Below are positions 1 to 8,634 of a DNA stretch of 64,000 bases, in pieces. The stretch comes from JBCBJX01 sp964342855 (GTDB taxonomy: Bacteria > Pseudomonadota > Alphaproteobacteria > Caulobacterales > Parvularculaceae). Location: the NCBI GenBank assembly GCA_964342855.1, contig CAYFIB010000007.1, positions 44,704 through 108,703 on the forward strand, given 5' to 3'. The translations under genes and the position numbers were made by a program. Under the pieces are notes generated by a model. It had not been told where the DNA came from. It saw nothing but the letters and a program-made list of their open reading frames with translations, and made no database searches. Every line of letters begins with the position of its first letter. The first letter of the stretch is position 1.

Positions 1-165
1 CGCCGCGCAAGCGCGGCTGCGACCGACCGCGCGCATTGTGCGACGACGCGTTGCCGCGCGCGACGAACCGCGCGGCGAAGCGCAGGTCAACCAGCTTAAT
101 TTTATGGCCGCCGCATGGTTAATGTTTTCACGCGACAGCCGCGTAACGGTCGGCGAGGAGAAAAA

Positions 166-2418
166 ATGACGAACCTGATCGCATCGCTCGCCGCGATGCT
201 CGCCCTCAGCCCGGCGCTTGGCGGCGTCGCCCTCGCACAGGAAACCGACGCGGCCGGCCTCACCATTGACCGGCTGGTGGCGAGCCCGTCGCTCTCCGGC
301 CCGACGGCGCGCGGCGTGAAAATTTCCCCGGACGGGCGCTTCGTCACATTTCTGCGCGGCAAGGACGAGAATTTCCGCCAGACCGATCTGTGGGCCTACG
401 AGGTCGCGACCGGCGAAACGACCATGCTGGTCGATTCCGATCTTCTCATTCCCGAAGGCGGGGAGGAGCTGGACGAGGCTGAACTCGCCCGCCGCGAGCG
501 CCAGCGCATCACCACGACCGGCATCGTGGAGTACCAATGGAGCGCCGACGGAACGGCGCTTCTCTTCCCCGTCGCCGGCGACATCTTCTATTTTCAGATC
601 GGCGGCGCCGTGCGCCAGCTGACCGCCACCAAGGAGACCGAAACCGACCCCCGCGTTTCGCCCGAAGGCGGTTATGTCTCCTATGTCCGGGCACGGAACC
701 TGTACATCTACGATCTCGCCTCCGGCGTGGAGACGCCGATCTCCACCGGCGGCGGCGGGGCCATCGCCTTCGGCGTCGCGCAGGGCGTCGTGCAGGAAGA
801 GCTCGACCGGTTCACCGGCTACTGGTGGTCGCCGGACGATGCGGCGATCGCCTTCACCCGCATCGACGAGAGCGGCGTCGCGGTCGTTCAGCGTCCGGAG
901 TTCACCGAGACGGGCTCCGGCATCGTCGAGCAGCGCTATCCGTTCGCAGGCGAAGCGAACGCGAAAGTGCGCCTCTTCGTGACCGGCGTCGGCGACAACA
1001 AGCCGATCTCCGAAATCGATCTCGGCGCGAACGAAGACATTTATCTCGCGCGCGTCGATTGGACGCCGGACGCGACGTCGCTGTTCGTTCAGCGCCTCTC
1101 GCGCGACCAGAAAACCCTCGATCTTCTGAAGGCGGACGTCGCCTCAGGCAAAACCGCGCGGCTTCTGCGCGAGACGTCCGATGTCTGGATCAACCTTCAC
1201 AACGATCTTCGCTTCGTCGACGAGGGCCGCAAGTTCATCTGGTCGTCCGAGCGCGTCGGATACCGCCATCTTGATCTGCACGCCATCGACGGGCGCCGGC
1301 TTGGCCGCCTGACGCGCGGCACGTGGGTGATGGATGAGCTTCTTTCCGTCGATGAGGAAAAGGGGCTCGTCTACTTCGCGGGCTACGCCGACACCCCGCT
1401 GGAGCGCCATCTCTACTCGGTGACGCTGGAGCCGAACACGCGCTCGCTCACCCGCATCACGCGGGAGGAGGGGTGGCACTCGCCGACGGTCTCAAAGGCC
1501 GGAGGGTCGGTGTTCGTCGACAGCTGGTCCGACCCGCTGACGCCGCCGAAAGTCGCCATCAAGAAGCTGGAGGACGGCTCGGTCGCTTCGTGGTTGGAAG
1601 AGAACCGTCTCGACGAAAGCCATCCGTACCACCCGTACCTCGCGCGCCACGGCATGAAAGAGTTCGGGACGCTCAAAGCCAAGGACGGGCAGAGCCTCGA
1701 CTACTGGGTCATGCGCCCGGCCGATTTTGATCCGGAAAAGACGTACCCGGCCATCATCTTCACCTATGGCGGCCCCCATGGACGCACGGTACGCAAGAAC
1801 TGGTCCGTGGGCATTGAGCAGATCCTCGCCCGCAACGGCTATGTCGTGTTCTCGGTCGACAATCGCGGCATGTGGGACCGCGGCGTCAAGTTCGAGGCGC
1901 CGATCTACCGCAATATGGGCGGCCCTGAGGTGGAGGACACCTTGCGCGGCCTCAACTGGCTGAAGTCCCAACCCTATGTGGATGAGGCCCGCGTCGGCGT
2001 CTGGGGCTGGTCCTATGGCGGTTACATGACCCTGATGCTGCTCGCCAAAGCGCCTGGCGAGTTCGCCGCCGGCGTCTCCGTCGCGCCCGTCACGGACTGG
2101 CGGCTTTACGACACGGCGTACACCGAGCGTTATATGGGCATGCCCCAGGCGGAGCAAAAAGCCTATGACGAAAGCTCGCCGCTGACGCACGCGATGAACA
2201 TTTCCGACCCGCTTCTCGTCATGCATGGCATGGCGGACGACAATGTCTTCTTCGACAACACCGTCCGCCTGCTGGCGGTGATGCAGGAGAACCGCGTGCC
2301 GTTCGAACTGATGACCTATCCCGGCAAGAAACACGGCATCCGCGGCGAAGCGACGAGAGCCCACCTCTGGGGCCGCTACATGGAATTCATGGACCGGAAC
2401 GTGAAGGGGGCGGAGTAG
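166..2418 (+). CDS. S9B dipeptidyl peptidase IV-type serine peptidase, secreted
   Basis: Prolyl oligopeptidase-family enzyme expected to remove N-terminal Xaa-Pro-like dipeptides from peptides in the periplasm or outside the cell. An N-terminal signal peptide ends near ALAQ (about residue 25). A DPPIV_N beta-propeller fills roughly residues 60-510, and a C-terminal alpha/beta hydrolase carries the triad: Ser616 in GWSYGG, Asp691 in ADDNVFF and His723 in KKHGI. The length of 750 aa is usual for bacterial DPP IV. I chose the ATG at 166 because GGCGAGGAG lies just upstream and the signal peptide starts there; an in-frame ATG at 115 would add 17 residues before it. The gene stands alone and is followed by a palindromic repeat that could act as a terminator. 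The S9 assignment is firm; exact specificity is inferred. Confidence 0.93.
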   Translation: MTNLIASLAAMLALSPALGGVALAQETDAAGLTIDRLVASPSLSGPTARGVKISPDGRFVTFLRGKDENFRQTDLWAYEVATGETTMLVDSDLLIPEGGEELDEAELARRERQRITTTGIVEYQWSADGTALLFPVAGDIFYFQIGGAVRQLTATKETETDPRVSPEGGYVSYVRARNLYIYDLASGVETPISTGGGGAIAFGVAQGVVQEELDRFTGYWWSPDDAAIAFTRIDESGVAVVQRPEFTETGSGIVEQRYPFAGEANAKVRLFVTGVGDNKPISEIDLGANEDIYLARVDWTPDATSLFVQRLSRDQKTLDLLKADVASGKTARLLRETSDVWINLHNDLRFVDEGRKFIWSSERVGYRHLDLHAIDGRRLGRLTRGTWVMDELLSVDEEKGLVYFAGYADTPLERHLYSVTLEPNTRSLTRITREEGWHSPTVSKAGGSVFVDSWSDPLTPPKVAIKKLEDGSVASWLEENRLDESHPYHPYLARHGMKEFGTLKAKDGQSLDYWVMRPADFDPEKTYPAIIFTYGGPHGRTVRKNWSVGIEQILARNGYVVFSVDNRGMWDRGVKFEAPIYRNMGGPEVEDTLRGLNWLKSQPYVDEARVGVWGWSYGGYMTLMLLAKAPGEFAAGVSVAPVTDWRLYDTAYTERYMGMPQAEQKAYDESSPLTHAMNISDPLLVMHGMADDNVFFDNTVRLLAVMQENRVPFELMTYPGKKHGIRGEATRAHLWGRYMEFMDRNVKGAE

Positions 2419-2432
2419 GGCGCGCGCTAAAG

Positions 2433-2454
2433 CCCCTCTCCCCAGGGAGAGGGG
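2433..2454. repeat. Family A palindromic repeat, copy 1
   Basis: A near-perfect inverted repeat of the form CCCCTCTCC-centre-GGAGAGGGG, 15 bases after the DPP IV stop. The same core occurs in four other places in this window (near 5.7, 22.75, 23.0 and 25.6 kb). It may serve as a transcription terminator or mRNA 3' end here, although no T-tract follows. Confidence 0.75.
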
Positions 2455-2514
2455 AGGAGATTGCTCCCGTTCGAACCGTCACCCCCATATCGAGCTCGCC
2501 GCCACAGGCGAGCG

Positions 2515-3309
2515 CTATGAAACCGACGCGTCGCTTTCGCGATGGACAGCAAACGGACCGAAAGCCTGACTGGTCGGCATGATTTCAATCGTGTTGACCG
2601 ATACATGAGACGGCAGCGAGAGAATTCCGACGATGGTTTCAGCGATATCGCTCGATGTCAGCGGTTGCATGCCCTCATAGACTTTCTGCGCCTTGGCTGA
2701 GTCTCCGGCGAACCGAACCGTTGAAAACTCCGTATCAACCATGCCGGGCTCGACGGAGGTCACGCGCACGTTCGTTCCAAGCAGGTCCGCCTTCAGTCCC
2801 AAAGAGAACTGACGGACGAATGCTTTTGTAGCGCCATACGTGTTCCCGCCGGGATAAGGGTAGGATGCGGCCACTGAACTGAGGTTCATGATGTCCGCTC
2901 GCGGCGCTGCGATCAGCGTCGGCAGCAGGCGGTGTGTAAGGCGAACGAGCGATGTGACGTTGGTGTCGATCATCGTCAGCCATTCGTCCAGGCTGCACTG
3001 CGGCGCCGGAGCCGTTCCAAGAGCCAGCCCTGCATTATTGATCAGGATATCGGGTGCGTTCCATCCTTGAGGGATGGCGTGCAGGATTTCGTCAGGAGTT
3101 TTCTCTTCCCTGACGTCGAGGCTCAGCGCCTGAAAATAACCTTCCCGGAGCGTCTCGCCCAGCGCCTGCAAACGATCCGCACGACGACCGACGCCGATGC
3201 ATCTGACGCCCGCCTGAACAAGTTGCTGCACGAGAGACGCGCCGATTCCCGATGATGCCCCGGTGACGATCGCGACGCGACCGTCCAGGGAATTCTCTGC
3301 TGCGGGCAT
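2515..3309 (-). CDS. SDR family NAD(P)-dependent oxidoreductase (YdfG-like)
   Basis: Classical short-chain dehydrogenase/reductase of 264 aa. It shows the nucleotide-binding motif TGASSGIG (residues 16-23), the structural NNAG motif, a catalytic Ser in the LSSVAAS segment and the YGATK active-site YxxxK. The overall pattern resembles YdfG-type NADP-dependent 3-hydroxy acid dehydrogenases, but the substrate cannot be read from sequence. The start at 3309 is chosen because a strong AGGAGG lies 7 bases upstream; an ATG 20 codons earlier lacks one. It is divergent from the DinB-MocR gene pair. The shared 140-bp intergenic region holds a repeated TACAGTT motif, so the MocR regulator is a plausible controller (inference). 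Confidence 0.9.
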   Translation of the reverse strand: MPAAENSLDGRVAIVTGASSGIGASLVQQLVQAGVRCIGVGRRADRLQALGETLREGYFQALSLDVREEKTPDEILHAIPQGWNAPDILINNAGLALGTAPAPQCSLDEWLTMIDTNVTSLVRLTHRLLPTLIAAPRADIMNLSSVAASYPYPGGNTYGATKAFVRQFSLGLKADLLGTNVRVTSVEPGMVDTEFSTVRFAGDSAKAQKVYEGMQPLTSSDIAETIVGILSLPSHVSVNTIEIMPTSQAFGPFAVHRESDASVS

Positions 3310-3391
3310 GCCAAATCCTCCTGATGAACAACGGCTGAATACAGCCTGACGACCGACGGCGCGATGCACAGATGAGTTGAAAGTGGACCTA

Positions 3392-3438
3392 TACAGTTAA
3401 ATGGAATTTGCGTTCTGAGGAGATTAACCCGTACAGTT
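3392..3438. promoter_or_regulatory. Candidate MocR operator: two direct TACAGTT repeats
   Basis: TACAGTT occurs at 3392-3398 and again in the same orientation at 3432-3438, 40 bp apart (close to four helical turns), inside the divergent SDR/DinB intergenic region. MocR-type regulators such as GabR and PdxR are known to bind pairs of direct repeats next to divergent promoters. A MocR gene begins about 500 bp downstream. The link is inference. Confidence 0.4.
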
Positions 3439-3450
3439 CATGATCGCACG

Positions 3451-3954
3451 ATGGAGATGGATGTGAGCGATCACCTTGGACCTTTATTGGCGTACAAACG
3501 ATGGGCTAACGACAGGCTTTTCGCCGTCCTGAGCGGCGCGCCTGCGGCCACGCTCGTGAAACCGCGCCCCATCAAGTTCGGTTCCGTGCACGCCACCGCG
3601 CAGCATGTATACGACATGGATGTGGTGTGGCGGGCGCACCTCACGGGCGCCCGGCACGACGTTCGATCCCGCGTGCCGGAGAACCTGCTTCCGATCAGTC
3701 AACTCCAGGCACGACAGTCAGAAATGGACGATTGGCTGATCGAGACTTATGCGGATGCTGACGGTCTGGATCAGGAATGCACTTTCACGTTCCTCGATGG
3801 TGGAGAAGGGCGAATGACCATCGCTGAAATTCTCGTTCATCTGGTCAATCATGGAACCTATCACCGGGGGCACATCGCTGACATGCTGTATCATGATGAG
3901 ATCCTTCCGCCGATCACTGACTACCCGGTGTTCTTGCGAGATGGGAGACCATGA
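3451..3954 (+). CDS. DinB/YfiT-family putative metal-dependent protein
   Basis: A 167-aa four-helix-bundle protein of the DinB family. Members bind a divalent metal with three histidines; some act as thiol-dependent S-transferases, but most have no known reaction. His52 (in TAQHVYD) and the C-terminal HLVNHGTYHRGHI segment supply the expected ligands. The ATG at 3451 has no clear ribosome-binding site. A GTG four codons later (3463) is preceded by GGAG at good spacing and may be the true start. The stop overlaps the start of the downstream MocR regulator (ATGA), so the two are probably translationally coupled. This suggests the DinB protein acts in the pathway the regulator controls. Confidence 0.85.
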   Translation: MEMDVSDHLGPLLAYKRWANDRLFAVLSGAPAATLVKPRPIKFGSVHATAQHVYDMDVVWRAHLTGARHDVRSRVPENLLPISQLQARQSEMDDWLIETYADADGLDQECTFTFLDGGEGRMTIAEILVHLVNHGTYHRGHIADMLYHDEILPPITDYPVFLRDGRP

Positions 3955-5354
3955 CGACAAAGGCGGAACTGCTGGCCTCATCGCTTCGCGCCTCTATTTC
4001 ATCCGGGGCGATAGGACCCGGAGAGCGTTTGAGCTCGATCCGTCGACTGGCCGCGGTTCATTCAATAAGCCCGCCTACCGTCCTGTCTGCTCTTCGGCGG
4101 CTTGAGCACGAAGGAGTCGTGGAGGCGCGGTCCCGAAGCGGATTTTATGTTCGTTCTGCGAACCGCACTCAGATAAAACTGGTCAGGCCTCATGAGGCGC
4201 CTCGCGATGTTGGCGTCACATCAGCAGTTCGTAAGCTCTTTGACGGTTTGTCCGAAGGCGTGACGCCACTCGGAGCGGCGCTGCCCGATCCTGAGTGGCT
4301 GCCGATCGATGAGCTGCGAAGCGTCGTGGCGTCGGTTCAAAAACGCCTTGGGCCGGGAGGCCAAGGTTACAGCATGCCGCCGGGGCGTTTCGACGCGAGG
4401 CGACAGGTCGCTCTTCTTTCCGCCGAACGCGGAACCAGCTTCGGGCCTGACGATGTCATCATCACGCACGGCGCGACGGAGGCGTTGTTCCTCGCGCTGC
4501 AGGCGACATGTCGGCCCGGAGATACGGTGCTGGTCGAAGCGCCGACATATTTCGGGCACCTCTGCCTTCTTGAGCGACTTGGCATGAAGGCCCTTGAGGC
4601 CCCGACGGACCCGAGGACGGGGCTGGATCCGGATGCTGTAGAGCGTCTCCTCGAAACACAGCGGGTCGCCGCGATTCTATGCACGCCTACGGTCCAGAAC
4701 CCTCTTGGCGCGACGATGACGCCAGAGGCGAAACGCAAACTCATCAGGATTGCAACGCATGCTGATGTGCCGGTGATCGAGGACGATGTGTATGGTCTGC
4801 TTCATGACGACATGGGCCAGCCGCCGCTGAAGGCCTATGACGCGAACGGTCTGGTGCTCTATTGCGGGTCGGTGTCCAAGTGTCTGGCGCCGGGCTGGCG
4901 GATAGGATGGGTGGCGCCCGGACGATACAGATCGAACGTGATGGATCAGCGGTTCGGGGCGCAGCTTTCGGGCGCGCCGGTGATTGAAGCTGCGTTGGCG
5001 ACGTTTCTTGCTGATCCCGCTTTCAGCCGGCATCTCAAGCGCTTCAGGCGGCGAGCCATCACTGCGCGGTCTGAGTTCACGGCCGCTATTGAACGGAGTT
5101 TTCCGGCTGGAACCGAGATCTCTCGGCCGACGGGGGGATTTCTCCTCTGGCTGCGGCTTCCGGTCGGATCGAGCGCGATGGAAATCGCCAGATCGGCGAA
5201 TTCGCTTGGCGCGACGATCAGCCCGGGCCCGCTTTTTTCAGCTTCCGGACGCCTGAAACGGTACATGCGCTTGAACGCGGGTCACGATTTCACCGAGCGC
5301 TATCGCAAAGCGCTGGAAGCGATTGGTTCTGTCGCAACATCCGCGATCGCTTGA
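3951..5354 (+). CDS. MocR-type transcriptional regulator (GntR wHTH + aminotransferase domain)
   Basis: A 467-aa fusion with an N-terminal GntR winged helix (about residues 1-75, with the typical LSSIRRLAAVHSISPPTV recognition region) and a C-terminal fold-type I aminotransferase-like domain. The domain keeps the PLP lysine at about residue 310 in SVSKCLAPGWRIGW. MocR proteins use PLP and an amine or amino-acid effector to switch transcription of nearby genes. The gene starts inside the stop codon of the DinB gene (ATGA), giving a two-gene operon divergent from an SDR gene. Known members (GabR, PdxR, TauR) bind direct repeats, and such repeats occur in the divergent promoter region. The effector is unknown. 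Confidence 0.92.
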   Translation: MTTKAELLASSLRASISSGAIGPGERLSSIRRLAAVHSISPPTVLSALRRLEHEGVVEARSRSGFYVRSANRTQIKLVRPHEAPRDVGVTSAVRKLFDGLSEGVTPLGAALPDPEWLPIDELRSVVASVQKRLGPGGQGYSMPPGRFDARRQVALLSAERGTSFGPDDVIITHGATEALFLALQATCRPGDTVLVEAPTYFGHLCLLERLGMKALEAPTDPRTGLDPDAVERLLETQRVAAILCTPTVQNPLGATMTPEAKRKLIRIATHADVPVIEDDVYGLLHDDMGQPPLKAYDANGLVLYCGSVSKCLAPGWRIGWVAPGRYRSNVMDQRFGAQLSGAPVIEAALATFLADPAFSRHLKRFRRRAITARSEFTAAIERSFPAGTEISRPTGGFLLWLRLPVGSSAMEIARSANSLGATISPGPLFSASGRLKRYMRLNAGHDFTERYRKALEAIGSVATSAIA

Positions 5355-5683
5355 TGGCGCCGCTTCGAATTTAGGCGTCGCATTTCTGGCTCATCCGACC
5401 CGGCGTAGCGACGTGTAATGACTGCAGAGCGTGCTCCGCGCCCGCATGGCGCAGATACCATCCGTGGTTGGCGTCAGGGGTTCGCCTCGTTAACGTTGAA
5501 AGAGATGTCGTTTTTGAGGGCGGAGCCCTCGGGCGTTCCGTGCTTGAAGCGTCGCTCCTGAACGACCGGGCGCCTGACCTCTGCTCGCCGTGACTTCGCG
5601 TGAAGTGTTGGGTGGGGTGCGCCGGACGGATCACTTGCGATCGCGCGTGGACGCCGCTCTTGGTATCTGATTGAAAAACCGCT
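5355..5683. other. Intergenic region with no recognisable gene
   Basis: About 330 bases between the MocR gene and a Family A repeat. Short open frames exist on the minus strand (about 70-87 codons), but they lack ribosome-binding sites, family motifs and convincing composition. I see no RNA gene or terminator with a T-tract. The stretch could be a decayed gene remnant. Confidence 0.5.
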
Positions 5684-5724
5684 CCCTCTCACCCTCGTCC
5701 CCCTCTCCGTTGGGAGAGGGGTGA
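5684..5724. repeat. Family A palindromic repeat, copy 2
   Basis: The core inverted repeat CCCCTCTCC-centre-GGAGAGGGG occupies 5699-5721 and is preceded by a CCCTCTCACCCTCG extension, as in the copy near 22.98 kb. Its right edge abuts the ribosome-binding site of threonine synthase and contains a spurious in-frame GTG. Confidence 0.8.
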
Positions 5725-5735
5725 AGGAGATTTAC

Positions 5736-6962
5736 TTGACCCCCACTTTCACCACCCACCTCGAGTGTTCCGCCGAAGGCGACCGCTATGACGCCGACGC
5801 GTTGCAGACCCTTTCCAGGGCCGGCAAACCGCTACTCGTGCGCTACGATCTCGACGCCATGCGAGGCGCCGTTTCGCGCGATGAAATCTCCGCGCGGCCG
5901 GGCGGGTTCTGGAAGTATCGCGAGCTGCTCCCGGTGCGGAAGGACGAGAACGTCGTCTCCCTCGGCGAGGTGATGACGCCGCTTGTCGAGATGCCGAACC
6001 TCGCCGACGCCGCAGGCGCGGCGCCCGGATCGCTGATCGTGAAGGACGAGGGGCGGTTGCCGACGGGCTCCTTCAAGGCCCGCGGCCTTGCGCTCGCCGT
6101 CGCCATGGCGAAGGAGCTGGGCGTCGAACACATGGCGATGCCGACCAACGGCAACGCCGGCGCCGCGCTCGCCGCTTACGCGGCCGTCGCGGGGATCAAA
6201 ACGACCGTCTTCTGCCCGGAAGACACGCCGGAGGTGAACGTGCGCGAAATTTCCGTGCAGGGCGCGGACGTCTACCGGGTCGACGGCCTCATCCATGAAT
6301 GCGGCGCCATGGTCGGAAAGGGAAAGGAGGCGGTCGGATGGTTCGACGTCTCCACCCTGAAGGAGCCCTACCGGATCGAGGGCAAAAAGACCATGGGCCT
6401 CGAGCTCGCCGAGCAGTTCGGCTGGGAGCTGCCGGACGTCATCTTCTATCCGACCGGCGGCGGCACGGGCCTCATCGGCATGTGGAAAGCCTTTGCGGAA
6501 CTGAAGGCCCTCGGCTGGCTGAAATCCGACAAAATGCCGAAAATGATTGCCGTGCAGGCCAAGGGCTGCGCCCCCATCGTGCGCGCGTTCATTACGGGCG
6601 CGGAGGATGCGGGCGTCTGGGAGAACGCCTCCACCGTCGCCGCCGGCATTCGCGTGCCGAAGGCGATAGGCGACTTTCTCATTCTCCGCGCGGTGCGCGA
6701 GTCCGGCGGCTTCGCCATCGCCGTCGATGACGAGGCGATCCTCGAAGCCCGCGACCGCGCCGCGCGCGAGGACGGACTTCTCCTCTGTCCGGAAGGGGCG
6801 GCGACGCTCGTCGCCTGGGAGCGCTCGGTCCGTTCAGGCCGCATCGGCGCGGATGAAAAGGCGGTGCTCTTCAACTGCGCGACGGGGTTGAAATATCCGC
6901 TGCCGGATACGTCACGCACGTTGAAGAAGGCGGGGCCGATCGACTACGCGGCGTTCCGCTAG
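5736..6962 (+). CDS. thrC: Threonine synthase (plant/archaeal-type, PLP-dependent)
   Basis: Converts O-phosphohomoserine to threonine and phosphate. This 408-aa fold-type II PLP enzyme shows LLVRYDL near the N-terminus, the KYRELLPV and SLGEVMTPL segments typical of the COG0498 threonine synthases, the PLP lysine at about residue 114 in PTGSFKARG, and a phosphate-binding TGGGTG loop. The N-terminal ribbon that often has four cysteines keeps only one (LECSAEG), so it probably binds no metal. I chose the TTG at 5736 because AAGGAG lies six bases upstream. An in-frame GTG at 5721 belongs to a palindromic repeat and has no separate ribosome-binding site. A related PLP lyase remains possible. Confidence 0.85.
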   Translation: MTPTFTTHLECSAEGDRYDADALQTLSRAGKPLLVRYDLDAMRGAVSRDEISARPGGFWKYRELLPVRKDENVVSLGEVMTPLVEMPNLADAAGAAPGSLIVKDEGRLPTGSFKARGLALAVAMAKELGVEHMAMPTNGNAGAALAAYAAVAGIKTTVFCPEDTPEVNVREISVQGADVYRVDGLIHECGAMVGKGKEAVGWFDVSTLKEPYRIEGKKTMGLELAEQFGWELPDVIFYPTGGGTGLIGMWKAFAELKALGWLKSDKMPKMIAVQAKGCAPIVRAFITGAEDAGVWENASTVAAGIRVPKAIGDFLILRAVRESGGFAIAVDDEAILEARDRAAREDGLLLCPEGAATLVAWERSVRSGRIGADEKAVLFNCATGLKYPLPDTSRTLKKAGPIDYAAFR

Positions 6963-6970
6963 GGCTGAAG

Positions 6971-7074
6971 CGCCGTCCTTCATGACGCCGCCAAACCGGC
7001 GGCTCCTCAGAACGACGTTCAGAGCAATCTTAGTCCAGAGAAGCCCGCGTGAGCGAGCGTCACGAAGGAGGGCG
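6971..7074. repeat. Family B palindromic repeat, degenerate copy 1
   Basis: Left arm GCCGTCCTTCATGACGCC and right arm GGCGTCACGAAGGACGGC-like (here GCGTCACGAAGGAGGGCG), with internal GGCTCCTCAG and AGTCCAGAGAAGCC segments. It matches the three better-conserved copies near 42.0, 43.5 and 44.3 kb with several substitutions. It separates thrC from the aldehyde dehydrogenase gene. Confidence 0.7.
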
Positions 7075-7158
7075 TGGCGAGCGGATGGAGGGGAGGCCGC
7101 ACGGACCGGTTTCCCGCACGCGAAAACGCGCTAGCATCCTCCAAAACAGGAGGAAACG

Positions 7159-8574
7159 ATGTTCGACACGCCGGAAACGGAGCTTCGTCAGACGTTCGAC
7201 GCGATGAAAAGCGCCTTCGCGGCGGAGCCCAGGAGATCCTATGAGCAGCGCATGGACGATCTTGATCGCCTCGCAAAAGCGATTCTGGCGCATAAAGACG
7301 AAATTGTCGCGACGGTCTCGGAAGACTTCAACGGCCGCTCGGTCGCCGAGACGATCCTCGCCGAAGTCGGCTTCGTGCTGACGGACATCCGTCATACGCG
7401 CGGTCAACTGAAGAAATGGATGAAGCCAAAAAAGGTCGCGGTCGGTCTGACGACGGCTCCGGGCAAGGCGTATATCCGTTATGAGCCTCTCGGCGTCGCG
7501 GGGATCGTCGCGCCCTGGAATTATCCCGTGCAGCTCGCTCTCGCGCCGCTCGTCGCCGCTCTCGCGGCCGGGTGCCGGGCGATGATCAAGCCGTCCGAAG
7601 CGACGCCCGGCTCCTCGGCGCTCCTTGAAAAGATGATCGCCGCGACCTTCGCGCCGAACCACGTAGCGGTGGTCACTGGCGGGCGCGAGACGGGGGAGGC
7701 GTTCACCAGCCTGCCGTTCGACCGCCTGTTCTTCACCGGCTCCACCCATGTCGGGCGCCTCGTTGCGCAGGCGGCGGCGAAGAACCTGACGCCGGTGACG
7801 CTGGAGCTCGGCGGCAAATCGCCCGCCGTCCTCGGCGACGACATGCCCGTCGAGAAGCAGGCCGAAATCGTCGGCTTCGGGAAGATGTTCAACGCCGGGC
7901 AGACCTGCATCGCACCGGACTACGTGCTTGCGCCCGAGGGCCGCGCGAAGCCCTTCGCCGAGGCGGTGATGCGCTGGGTCGGCGCGACCTATGGCGAAAC
8001 GTCGACATCGGAGGATTACACGGGGCAGATCACCGGCCAGCATTTCGACCGTATGTCGGCGATGGTGGAAGAAGCGTGGGACAGAGGCGCGGAAGTTCTT
8101 CAGTCTTCGACGGACCTTCAGAAAGCCAAAGAGACGCGAAAGTTCCCGCTTACCATCGTCATCGATCCGCCTGCGGATACGCGCATGATGCAGGAAGAGA
8201 TCTTCGGGCCGATCCTGCCGATCCTCACTTACAGGTCGCTCGATGACGCGGTGCGGATCATCAATGACGGCGAGCGTCCGCTCGCGCTCTATGCGGTGTT
8301 CAAGGAGAAGCAGAAAGCCCGCGAGGTGCTGGAGAAAACCATCTCCGGCGGCGCCGGCGTCAACGCGACGCTCATCCATCTCTCTGTCGCAGAGCTTCCC
8401 TTCGGCGGGGTCGGCCACTCCGGTATCGGCGCCTATCATGGCCATCGGGGGTTTCTGGAGTTCACGCACCAGCGCTCCGTCTTCGAGGCGCCGAGCTGGC
8501 ATCCGCACACGAAGCTTGTCCCGCCCTTCGGCAAGCTCTTCGAGTTCGTCGCCAAACAGGCGACGCGGTATTGA
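7159..8574 (+). CDS. Aldehyde dehydrogenase, coniferyl-aldehyde-dehydrogenase-like
   Basis: A 471-aa NAD(P)-dependent aldehyde dehydrogenase. It has the cofactor-site IVAPWNYP motif, FFTGST in the Rossmann loop, general base Glu216 in ELGGKSP, nucleophile Cys250 in GQTCIAPDY, and the C-terminal EIFGPILPI region. The compact length, the GQTCIAPDY motif and the absence of a long C-terminal tail fit the coniferyl aldehyde / fatty aldehyde group (CALDH, class 3-like) rather than betaine or succinate-semialdehyde enzymes; the actual substrate is not proven. A consensus AGGAGG precedes the ATG by five bases. The gene is monocistronic, ending at a strong hairpin shared with the convergent TonB receptor gene. 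Confidence 0.9.
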   Translation: MFDTPETELRQTFDAMKSAFAAEPRRSYEQRMDDLDRLAKAILAHKDEIVATVSEDFNGRSVAETILAEVGFVLTDIRHTRGQLKKWMKPKKVAVGLTTAPGKAYIRYEPLGVAGIVAPWNYPVQLALAPLVAALAAGCRAMIKPSEATPGSSALLEKMIAATFAPNHVAVVTGGRETGEAFTSLPFDRLFFTGSTHVGRLVAQAAAKNLTPVTLELGGKSPAVLGDDMPVEKQAEIVGFGKMFNAGQTCIAPDYVLAPEGRAKPFAEAVMRWVGATYGETSTSEDYTGQITGQHFDRMSAMVEEAWDRGAEVLQSSTDLQKAKETRKFPLTIVIDPPADTRMMQEEIFGPILPILTYRSLDDAVRIINDGERPLALYAVFKEKQKAREVLEKTISGGAGVNATLIHLSVAELPFGGVGHSGIGAYHGHRGFLEFTHQRSVFEAPSWHPHTKLVPPFGKLFEFVAKQATRY

Positions 8575-8586
8575 TCGGCGTAAAAA

Positions 8587-8614
8587 GAAACGGCGGCCCG
8601 AGGGCCGCCGTTTC
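8587..8614. terminator. Bidirectional hairpin terminator
   Basis: The inverted repeat GAAACGGCGGCC-CGAG-GGCCGCCGTTTC lies between two convergent genes, 12 bases after the aldehyde dehydrogenase stop and 20 bases after the TonB receptor stop. It has a short T or A run on each side. Confidence 0.8.
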
Positions 8615-8634
8615 CGAGCCGTGAAGCCCCCCGC

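Noticed and set aside
7060..8508. A 482-codon minus-strand frame opposite the aldehyde dehydrogenase
   Set aside because: The plus-strand gene has all aldehyde dehydrogenase catalytic motifs; the antisense frame is Arg-rich and featureless.
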